Part shown: positions 26,701 to 38,700 of the stretch, piece after piece | Layout: each line of letters opens with the position of its first letter | Position numbering within the stretch: the first letter of the stretch is position 1 | NCBI RefSeq assembly: GCF_050003625.1 | Contig: NC_134399.1 | Location: forward strand, 220,652,975-220,716,974 | DNA: 64,000 bases | From: Haematobia irritans | Taxonomy: Eukaryota > Arthropoda > Insecta > Diptera > Muscidae | Reading direction: 5' to 3' | The notes under the pieces: model-generated | The model's database searches: none | What the model saw: the letters and a program-made list of their open reading frames with translations, nothing else | What the model was told of the DNA's origin: nothing | Position numbers and translations under genes: made by a program

Positions 26701-29700
26701 GACTTGATATTCTATGCAGGTAATGTTAAACAAATTAACTTTTAATTGAACAAAATTAAATTCGAATTATTCTGTTTACTTTCAGAAAAACTAATTTAGC
26801 TTACAGGCTGCTGATTTATTGCGCATCTAAATATGTTATTAGAAGGAACATTCTGACATGGTTATTATGATAAGGAAGATAATGATTTATATATTTTATT
26901 TTTTCACCCTTTAGTTGTATTGATAGTAATTGTATGTGTTATGTTAGAACAAAACACACAAATGACAAGAACCAAATTTATTTATCTATTGCATAATTCA
27001 AAAAATAATAAAATATTGAATATGTTTTATAAGAAACGCATATTTTTTTTATTTCAAATAAAACTAAATACGATTTTGGGGGCGTAATATAAATTTTTTG
27101 ATTGAAATTTATAGCCAATTTCAATTAATTATTTAGTTGAATCAATCAAATAGTTGATTGATTTGTGTCGCGAAATTAATTAAAATTTTAATTGATTCAA
27201 TTAAAACTGTGATTGAATTTTATGTTAAAAATCAATCACGTTTTTAATTGATTCACTCACACATTTAATTGGTTCCGTGACAAAAGTCAATTAAATTTTT
27301 AATTGAAAATCGTGTTGGTTTTCAATCAAAATGGGTGATTGATACTATCATTTTCGTGATTGAAGACATTTCAATTAAAAAAATGATTGAATCCGCGATT
27401 TTCGTGATTGAAATCAAAAAATTTTTTTTTGTGTGTAGCAACATTTTCGTAGGAGGTAAAAGCTACGATGTGTGCTCATTGTGAAGATACCTCAAAAAGA
27501 GAAAAAATAAATACTTATAGATGGGAAGAAACCATAATATTTAATTCAATGATATATAATCATGATTTGAAGAAATACTGAATGGTATTTGGTAGGGGGA
27601 GATGAAAAACCCATAAAACCCCTTTAGCTACGCCTATGCCATTAAGCAGATACCGACAATAAAAATTCTGCTCAAATGAAAAAATTGTAATCATCTGATA
27701 GCTTGAAACTACCTTCCTAAATATACCTTGATGAACACTATAATATTAACCACAAATTCAAAATAATTTCAAAAATAAATAAATAAAAACTAGATGATTG
27801 AACTTAAACTAAATGAGCGCTAATGTATAAGCAGCATTAGTGTTGTCTTTGTCCTCTTTTATGTGTATTGCGCATTGAATTCTTTGTTGTATTCTTAGAC
27901 TCTCTAAAGTGTATCGTTTGTTTACTCTTCTCTCTTTGTCTAAGATTTTCACATTCTCCAAACCTGCTGTATGTCCGAACCAGAGAATGAAGCCGACCCA
28001 TTTTTGTCGGCGGCGGCGGACACTAAATTTTTGCCTCCGGCGGCGGCGGCTTGACGGCTGAGCCGATATAAATTTGTTCACTCGGCGGCGGACAATTATC
28101 CATTATAAAATCAATTTGAAGTTAATCGAATGGTAATGAGATTAGTTGTACAACCTATCTTACAAACAAATTTACTTTTCGTTCAAATTTTCTGAGCTAA
28201 ATTTTTGCTAAATTATTATAGCAGATTAAATATGATTGGTTGTGTTCAAAATTTTGGAAAAAATACGACAATTCAATAAACATTTTTCTGATTTAAATCG
28301 ATATTTTTCATTACTTGGCGGCTAAATTTGAGTCGAGGTGAGTCGACATATTCGGCGGCGGCGTCGACTGGCAAAAAATGGTCGGCGGCGACTGAAATCG
28401 GCGGCGCGACTCGGCGGCTTCATTCTCTGGTCCGAACTCTATGCAGTGTTGAGCCAAAGCTGTCGTTTGTTTTGCTTTTCTTATATCTGCTTCGTGCTCT
28501 GTTACCCTCGTCGCTAATCTACGTTTAGTTGTCCCCACATACTATTTGTTGCATGTTTCTTTGTCTATGCATTTGATTTCATAGACTACGTTGTTTGTTG
28601 TGTTTTTGTTATTTTTATACCCTCCACCATAGGATGGGAGTATATTAACTTTGTCATTCCGTTTGTAACACATCGGAATATTGCACTAAGACCCCATAAA
28701 GTATATATATTCTGGGTCGTGGTGAAATTCTGAGTCGACCTGAGCCGTCGACTCCGTCCGTCCGTCTGTTAAAATCACGCTAACTTCCGAACGAAACAAG
28801 CTATCGACTTGAAACTTGGCACAAGTAGTTGTTACTGATGTAGGTCGGATGGTATTGCAAATGGGCCATACCGGTCCACTTTTACGTATAGCCCCCATAT
28901 AAACGGACCCCCAAATTTGGCTTGCGGACCCTCTAAGAGAAGCAAACTTTATCCGATCCGGCTGAAATTTGGTACATGCTGTTAGTATATGGTCTTTAAC
29001 AACCATGCAAAATTTGGTCCACATCGGTCCATAATTATATAAAGCCCCCATATAAGCCGATCCCCAGATTTGGCTTGCGGAGCCTCTAAGAGAAGAAAAT
29101 TTCATCCGATCCGGCTGAAATTTGGTACATGGTGTTAGTCTATGGTCTTTAACAACCATGCAAAAATTGGTCCACATCGGTCCATAATTATATATAGCCC
29201 CCATATAAGCCGATCCCCACATTTGGCTTGCGGAGCCTATAAGAGAAGAAAATTTCATCCGATCCGGCTGAAATTTGGTACATGGTGTTAGTATATGGTC
29301 TCTAATGACCATGCACAAATTGGTCCACATCGGTGCATAATTTTATATAGCCCCCATATAAATCGAGCACCAGATTTGACCTCCAGAGCCTCTTGGAAGA
29401 CCAAAATTCATCTGATTCAGTTGAAATTTGGTACGTGGTGTTAATATATGGCCTCAAACACCCATGCAAAAATTGGTCGAAATCGGTCCATAATTATATA
29501 TAGCCCCCATATAAACCGATCCCCAGATTTGACCTCCGGAGCCCCTTGGAAGAGCAAAATTCATCCGATTCGGTTGAAATTGGGTACGTGATGTTAGTAT
29601 ATGGTATCCAACAACCATGCAGGAATTGGTTCATATCTGTCCATAATTATATATAGCCCCATTAGAAACCGATTCCCAGATTTGACCTCCGGTGCCTTTT

Positions 29701-32700
29701 GGAGAAACAAAATTCATCCGATCTGGTTGAAATTTGGTACGTGGTGGTAGTATATGATATTTAACAACCATGCCAAAAGTGGTCCATAATCATATATAGC
29801 CCCCATATAAACCGATCCCGAGATTTGGTTTTGGAGCCTCTTGGAGGAGGAAATTTCATCCGAGTCAGTTGAAATTTGGTACATTGTGCTACGATATGGC
29901 CGTTAACAACCATGCCTAACTAGGTCCATATCGGTCTATAGTTATATATAGCCCTCAGATAAATCGATCCCCAATCACACAAAAATTGGTCCATATCAAT
30001 TTCAATTCTGGCTCTCTACGTACCGTGCAATCGATTCCATATCGATTCGTAATTATTTGTAGACTTACCTACACATATCCTTTTTATCTAATATATACCA
30101 TGTATGGACTAACTCACAATTTAGAAAACGATATTAAGAAGTTTTAAGATACCACAACCCAAGTAATTCGATTGTGAATGACAGTCTTTCGTAGAAGTTT
30201 CTACGCAATCGATGGTGGAGGTAACATAAGATTCGGCCTGGCCGAACTTACGGCCGTATAAACTTGTTGTTTTTGTTTTGCTAAATATTGCATTTAATTT
30301 TTTGCTGGGCCTGTGAGCGAAGGTTATTGATTGTCATATATTATTTCTTTAAGCATTGCAGTTTCTGTGAGTTTTGTAATATATGAGAGGCTGTAATATT
30401 TTGTGATATTGCCAGATTGATTAACGTCGGTAGTATTTTGGGAATTTGATTTGTTAGTGGCTTTCTTAATTAAATTATTTATAATGTGTTGTGAGAATTA
30501 GTTGTTGAAGAGTATATTTTTTTTACTTTTTGTATATTTGATTCTTGAAATTTGTCATCACATAATTTAATTGATTTTTGAATTATACTCAAAGCTGTAT
30601 TTATCTTTTGTTTAAGTGGTTGGGTCGAATGAAAGTTTATTATTCTTCCCGAAGCTATTGATTTAGTATACCATTCTGTTAATATTGAATATCTATTTCT
30701 GTTTAGTTTTATGTATAAATATGGTAAGCAATTGTTATTCTCCTTTTGCGATTGTTACTTTATAATCTTGAAAGGCTCCCCACCCATGTAAATAAACATT
30801 AAAGATATGAGAAATTAAAACCAAACTACAAAGTCCCGTATTTAAGTATTTTTTTCTCGAGTTGACAGGATTGTTGATGACATCAGCTGGGCCAAAAGTA
30901 TGCATGCAATGGAGAATATATTTACGTTTGTCGTTACCAAACGAACAAGATTACATTTTTCGATAAGTCGTACCGTACAACTTCCGTCTGATTTGGCACC
31001 GTAGGACTTCTTGATATTCACAAAACTCAAGAGAACAAAATTCAAAATTCATATTGATCAAGAAGAAATTCAAATAAGAATAATTTTTATTGCCGTGCAT
31101 AAGTGTATGTTGGTTTGTACTAACACTATGAAATACAAGAGTAAGTTTGGTGATTTTGTATCAGAAATATTGGACAGGATGATTATTTATTTATATTATT
31201 TTCATTAAAATAAATTACAATGGACTACTAACTGTGAATAAAGTGCAATTCAAATTATCACAATCATAGACCAAGAAAATATAGAGACATACCTTGATAA
31301 TTCACCATGATTTGTTTATTTGCAGTGCGCAGTCATTCCACTCAATTGCGCAGTCAAGTGACTCAATTTCTTTTTTGAAAACGAGAATTACCGTACAAAT
31401 CAGTCAGTTTGCATTAAAAAAGGTGTGGATGTATAGAATTTTATATGTTTTTACAATATTTGGGTATTTCATCAAGAAAACAAAGGAAAGAAAACAAATT
31501 AAAGCCAAATTCAAAAATCACTCAATTGCAGACGAAATAGAGCCATCTACGGTGTGCAGACAAACTACAGCCGTAGATGGAAGGTATAGACATCACTTGA
31601 GATGTCTATACCTTCCTTGGTCTATGATCACCATAGACCAAGGAAGGTATAGACATCTCAAGTGAATTCACCATGGTTTTGTTTATTTGCAGAGCGCAGT
31701 CATTCCACTCAATTGCGCAGTCAAGTGACTCAATTTCTTTTTGGAAAACGAGAATTACCGTACAAATCAGCCAATTTGCATTACAAAAAAGGTGTGAATG
31801 GATAAAATTTTATAAGCTTTTACAATATTTTGTGTTTCATCAAGAGAACAAAGGAAAGAAAACAAAAATAAAGCCAAATTAAAAAATCACTCAATTGCAG
31901 ACGAAAAAGAGCCCTCTATGGTGTGCAGACAAACTACAGCTCTGTGAATTCATTTGAGATGTCTTATATTTAATTGGTCTATGATGATCACAATGTGAGA
32001 ACATATGCTCCACACTCCACAAAAAAATGGGCTTCAATCATGATAATAATTGATCCAATTAATTTTAAATTGAAATTCCTTCAATGACGGAAATGATAGT
32101 ACACAGAAAAAAATTTCACGACAATTTTTCCAATTAAAATTTTAATTGAGTTCTAAAAAATATTCAATTAAAAATTTAATTGAATCAAAAAAATTTGTAA
32201 TTGAAACAAAAATCAATCACAAATAGTATCAATTAATTTTTTAATTCACCTTCAATTAATGTTTTCATTGATACTATCATTTCTGTGATTGAAGACATTT
32301 CAATTGAAAATTAATCAATACAATATCAATCACCAAAGTCAATAAAAAAATTAATTGTTTTAATTAAAAAATTAATTGATACAATTAATTTTTGTGACTG
32401 AATTTTGTTTCAATTAAACAATTTGTTGAACCAATTAAATTTTTAATTGAATATTTTTTAAAATTCAATTAATTAATTGGGAATGTTTTGGTGATAGTTT
32501 TTCTTATGTCCTTTTCTTTGGAATACTACTCATGTAATTGCCGTTCTTCCACAAGTTAGAAAACATGTCATTTGGTAGACAGGCATTTTTAAACTAGATC
32601 AAATTTTTAGAGTCCCTAAAAATCGGATAGCTGGTTAAGATATAAAATATAAAACATGACTGGGGGTGGATCACTGGTGAATGCATTAATAATTTTAACG

Positions 32701-35700
32701 ATGTTGTTAACGTACCAATTAACGAATACATAACACTTACCTTATCATCTAAAACCATAAGATTCTTGTATTGCGTTATTATCGACTGCTCGATTCTTTT
32801 AAGGTCACTAAGTGAATATCTGTAAAATAAGCATAAAAATGATTGATTATTATTACATGGCCAAAAACATTACATCATATTTAAAGAAGTGATATACTCA
32901 ACTACAAGTTTATCTTAGTAAAACTCTATAAGTTTTAATACACAACTTCTAATTTAGATTAACAGATGCTGATCATGTGATTCCCAGGCTTGTACATAGA
33001 ATATTGTATCTATAAAACGTTAACCAACAATAAAGAAAAATATGTACATACATTGACAAGTATGAGTACACTGAAAAAAAATATTGTCGTGAGGTTAAAG
33101 ATTTCATGTCTTTAAAATACGAATGCAAATTTTTCTTAGCATAGAAGACGTATTTCTCTAATATAATTTTTTTTCCTTGTCCAAAAGTCGATAAAATTTT
33201 CAATGAAGTCGTATTATCCTTATAATTAAGTGACTTCACATAAAAATGGGTATCATAACATGAAAGAAAAAATGTTTGGTCTAAGATCACCTTGACTTTA
33301 ATAATTCAGAAAAATTTTTTAAATTTAATGAAATTGTCTTTAAATTTGTTGTCTTTTTGCATCATGACTACAAAGCAAAAAATCGTTCAAATATAGGACA
33401 TGTTTTTCAATACTTTATTTTAAAGATGTTTTTTACTTGAAACATATCATAATTTCTACTGAAAGTCGAGTCTTAATTTGAAAAATAAAGTAGTCGTTAA
33501 CTTTTAAAGGAATTTGATAGCATATGAAGAACAAAAGCAGAAAAAGCGAAAAATTAAAATTTGCTTCCTAGAAGCAAATACACAAAACCTATATTTAAAC
33601 GAGAATTGTGTCTTAAAAGTATCCTTACTTGTATTCTCCGCTTCTTTGGCTCGGAATCAATACCAAAATTTTTAAAGTAAAGACAAAATCTTTGGAACCG
33701 GGCATGCTTTTTTTTCAGTGTAGAATCGGTTGTATCTGATGTCATCCGCTTCAAATTTCAATTCTAATATTCAATGCCAACAAATTGGATTTGCACAACA
33801 ATCCACATTTGATATAAAAAGAAATATCACCAAAATATTTCCAATTAAAAGGTTCAATGGAACAGTTGAAAACGTAGTCAATTAAAAAAATTAACCCTCT
33901 CATGCCCAATGTTACCTATAGAAATATTGTGCTTATATGATTCTAAGTCTCGTTATTTGCTCGACATGCGATTTTTTTGCATTGTGTGACGAACCAGGAT
34001 AGCAAGGACTTTGAATTTTTTCATTTCATGTTTGAGTCAAGACTAACATATATAGCGCGTAAAATTTTGTTAAATTCGTGCATTTTAATTCGGGCATGAG
34101 AGGGTTAACTGATAAAATAAATTTTTAATCAATAACACTAGTTTATACTCAAAATTTACACTTGATGAAAATCAACTTTTCTTATGTATTTTGAGCTGCT
34201 GAATTCGAAAAAAAAATGTTTAAAAATTTTTTATTGAACAGTTTTTGAGATATGCCGTTATTTTTAAATTTTCGCTCTTTTTTCATTAAACACAATATAT
34301 CTCGAGTTAGAAATGTCCGATTATAACGTTGTTGGTACTTAAATGAAAGCTAATAAGATGACGAATAATCTGTGATAAATTAAGTGGTTCAAAATATCAA
34401 TGCGAAAAGTCAACATTTTCAAAAAAAAAAATACATTTCTCTGTGGCCGAGAGAAATTTTTGTGTAGGTGATTGGCTCATATATGCATGATTTCACATCA
34501 TTCAATTGCTTATAACTTTGTCATTTTTCGTTTGTCGTTTTTCTTCTAGTTGGTCTTATTACTTACGTTAGAGTATCGTCTATACGACCGTGAAGAGAAA
34601 AAAATTTTTAATGGTTTATACTTTTCTGGCGGAAAAGGTCCATTGTAAAATAAGATTTTTTTGAAAATTTTGATTTTTCGCATTGATATTTTTTGAACCA
34701 CTTAACTTCTCACAGACCCTATTACACACGATTATTCGTCATCTTATTACCTTTCATTTAAGTACCAACAACGTTATAATCGGACATTTCTAACTCGATA
34801 TATATTGCGTTTAGTGAAAAAAGAGCGAAAATTTAAAATAACGGGATATCTCCAAAACTGTTCCATAATTTGCTCGAATTCAGCAGCTCAAAATACATAA
34901 GAAAAGTTGATTTTCATTAAGTGTACATGAATTTTTTTTGTAAACTAGTGTAATTTATTAGTCCTGTATATACAGACATATCGGTCTGTATATCCATGAC
35001 TAATAAATACATATATCTATATAACTATCGAATTATATTACTTTCTATCTGTCGTTATACCCGCATATCGTTCTATCTGTCGTAGTAGTAGTAGTAGCGG
35101 CGTCTAACTATTTTTCTACCTACCTCAATAACTAATAAAAAATAAAATAAAAAATATTTTTACAGACATTTTCAGAAAAAAAAACAACCACCCATCAAGA
35201 ATGCTAAGTGTTTCTTGAGAATGAGAACTACTTCACCTCGAATTGTCGTTTCACTTTCAGCATTATAAAACACATGGAAACAATGAGGAATAAGTATGAA
35301 AACTATTTTGACTTTACGAAATTAAAATTCCATTGTTATAAAAACAAAAGCAATAAAATATTATCCAGACAGGTAGAATTGTACGTCACAAAATCAGTAT
35401 CAACGGAAAATGTCCTGTAGCTGCACATAAATGTTTTATGGATTTTAGGTTTCTTTCGAAAAAAGGCAAACGTTCTTACGCAGAAATCAATATTTTTTTG
35501 GCTTCAATCACTATTAATTTTTAATTGAAATTTCTTCAATCACCAACGTCAATTAAAAAAAAAAATGAATTGATCCAATAAAACATTTAATTTATGCAAT
35601 TAATTTGTTCATTAATTTTTGTTAAACCAATTAAATTTTAATTGAAAAATTTTTTAGAATACAATTGAAATTTAAATTGGAAAAATTTTGGATATATTTT

Positions 35701-38700
35701 TGTTTGTGCTTGTGTTGGGATATGGTGTTTATCGAAAAATTAATTAGAATATATTCTGTATTTTAATTAATTTTGTTCTTTTCCACAAGACATGCAAAGC
35801 TCAGTCTCCACGATTTATCGTTATATTACTGTGCCACTTGCCAAAATCGCCATAATATCGCCAGATCATATAACTGTCTCCCAACTAACATAAAGGGTTT
35901 TGCGTATCTAATTCGACTTATCGAAAGAAATTACTCTGTCATCTTGGGCCACCCACATGAAGGTTATACAACCTCATGTCAGAAGTGTTGTTCTGTTGTA
36001 GTTGGTTTAATAAATAAAATTTTCTTCTTTCTCTCTTTTGGAAATGCTGAAATATAAAACCTTAATTTTTTTCAAGAGCTTCCTGAAAAATGAAAACTAC
36101 TTCACCACAAATTGCCGTTTCATATGTTTGTATAAACATATGGAAACAATGAGGAGAAGAGTTTAACAACAATTTTGAGTCCATGAAATTAAAATTTCGT
36201 GGTTACAAAAACAGTCGGGTAGAATTGTGCGTATCAAGTATCAACAAAAGGGGTCCTCTAGCCAAACATAAATATTTTATGGATTTCGGTTTCCTATTGG
36301 TCGAATAGAGATAGACAGATAGAATTAGATAGAAATAAGTAAATAGACAAAGAAATAAGTAGATAGAACAGGTACAGATAAGTAACTGCATTGATAAACA
36401 GATAGATAGATTGATATCGAAATACGTACGTAGAATGCATGATAGATTAAAAGAATAAATTGGAAATGGACACTACAGTTCGATTTGCATGGCTGAAAAT
36501 TAACTGTTTATACTATTTTAGTCAATATCGTTGGTATGAAAAGCATATTGTTCACTAGATGCATCTCATAGAAGATTGGAACGATAACGCAAGGGAACAA
36601 AAGTGAACTTTTTTTGTGTTGATTTGAAATTTATAGCAAATTTTTACTAATGTGAGGACGCTGAATCCAAATCTGCACTTGGTTTTTTTTCTATCAGCTC
36701 GACTTTTCGAGATATACCGTTTGCAGATTTGGATTCAGCGTCCCAAATAATCTTAAAAACAATATTCAGTTCTTAATCAAGAGAACCATTGTTCCCTTGT
36801 GTAATAACCATTCAAGGAATGAAAGTGAAGAATGACGATTCCTAATTTTTTGTTCGTTTAGTGCTCCGCTTTGGGAAGCCAATCGACATTGTTTCTATGT
36901 AAAACGAAAGCAAAGCTACACCCAAAAAAAAAATTGTTAGTAGAGACAGCAGTAAAGCCTGCTGAAACAGGGAAAGCCACAGTTTGTTAAAATAACAAAC
37001 ATTGTCTGCTATATTTGTCTTTGGCTGAAAAACAAAAAAGGTAAACAAGAGGTTCTAAAAATCAATAAAATCACAAAATGTTTAAATTATATTTTTTGAG
37101 TAGTTCTATTGTAATTTATCTTGCATCGGCCTTACGGCTTTACAATATTGAGCAAATAAATGAAATGAAAATCCATTCTAAGAATATACGTGGCAAAAAT
37201 CTCAATATCTATCAAATTAAGACATAACATCAGATCGCATTTACAAGCTTTTAAGGATATTATAGTAAAGCAATATACATGAGTGTTTTTTAATTAAAAT
37301 TTATGTTTACACCAAATCAATCAAAAAAAAAAATCAATAAACAAACAATAATATAAATTGAATCATGGCATCCATTCAATTCACTGTATAGTAAAGCAGT
37401 CGTAAACAAACCTATTTGTAGAACAATGTGTTTACTTTTGATTACATTGTTGTTTATGTTGCATAAATATTTGTTTACCGATTGTGGCGAATCAGCCACA
37501 TTATTGATGGAGGATTTGTTCTTGGGCTTGTTTATTACAAAGCTATGCTTTATTGAGCAAAGACTCAATTTATTTACTTGACTTTTTTTGCAAAAAGTCG
37601 ACTAGTCGCCCGAAATTCTTTTGTTTTTGATTTTTTTTGTATATAAGAAAAGGTCGGAAAAAACCAATAAATAAATATCTGATATATTTTCTGTCATCTT
37701 CAGATTACATTAATGAGTTTTTCTTTTACATTTTGGTATTTATTTATTTATTTCCATTTATTCAAGCAATTGAAAGCCCTTAAAAGGCCAATTTAACTAA
37801 TTACAATGTACTACCAAATTAACGACTTACAATGTAATACTACTCTAGTTACAATGTACTACTCTAATTATCTTTTATTCTTACATCAATATTGTTACAT
37901 TATCACAACTTGAATTTTTACAACACCTTTTTGTACCCTGCGCCACACTGTGGAACAGGGTATTATAAGTTAGTGCATATGTTTGTAACACCCAGAAGGA
38001 GACGAGATAGACACATGGTGTCTTTGGCAATAATGCTCAGGGTGGGTCCCTGAGTCGATATAACCATGTCCGTCTGTCCGTCTTTCCGTCCGTCCGTCCG
38101 TCTGTCTGTGAACACATTTTTGTGATCAAAGTCTAGGTCGCAATTTAAGTCCAATCGCCTTCAAATTTGGCACATGTTCCTAACTTGGGTCAGAATAGAA
38201 CCCTATTGATTTTGAAAGAAATCGGTTCAGATTTAGATATAGCTCCCATATATATCTTTCGCCCGATATGGACTAATATGGTCCTACAAGCCAGAGTTTT
38301 GGCCCAATATGGTTGAAATTTTCCACAGGGAGTAGATTTAGCATTATAGCTATGCGTGCCAAATTTGGTTGAAATCGATTCAAATTTAGATATAGCTCCC
38401 ATATATATCTTTCGCCCGATATGCACTTATATGGATCCAGAAGCCAGAGTTTTATCCCGATTAGCTTGAAATTTTGCACAAGGAGTACAATTGGTAGTAT
38501 AGTCATGTGTGCCAAATTTCATTGAAATCGGTTCAGATTTAGATATAGCTTCCATATATAATTTTAACCAATTTGGTTAAAATTTTGCACTAGGAGTACA
38601 ATTAGTAATATAGTCATGTGTGTCAAATTTGATTGAAATCGGTTCAGATTTAGATATAGCTCCCATATATATGTTTTTCTGATTTCGACAAAAATGGTCA

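Larger units (their letters stand above)
25388..27435. mobile_element. 2-kb foldback-like element with palindrome-array arms and a unique core
   Basis: The ends are 'cacacaaaaaatt' and 'aattttttttttgtgtg', with TA at 25386-25387 and 27436-27437. Arms of about 300 bp (25388-25680 and 27085-27435) are arrays of 'gattcaattaaa' and its complement. The 1.4-kb core (25681-27084) is not repetitive. Long arms made of short repeats around a loop are the plan of Foldback-type elements. Whether the core is captured host DNA or normal for this family cannot be told here. Confidence 0.5.
27809..30740 (-). pseudogene. Penelope-like element, 3' part with GIY-YIG endonuclease, split by two insertions
   Basis: On the minus strand, three pieces read as the C-terminus of a Penelope-like retroelement. 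About 30735-30270 holds degenerate RT-end sequence ('SLSYITKLTETAMLKEI'). 28611-28438 gives 'NNVVYEIKCIDKETCN' and 'YVGTTKRRLATRVTEHEADI', a GIY-YIG nuclease core. 27980-27809 gives 'GHTAGLENVKILDKERRVNK'. A DINE-like element (28612-30268) and a hAT-type MITE (27981-28429) separate them. Stops and frameshifts are frequent in the upstream piece. GIY-YIG is typical of Penelope elements (family knowledge). Confidence 0.75.
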
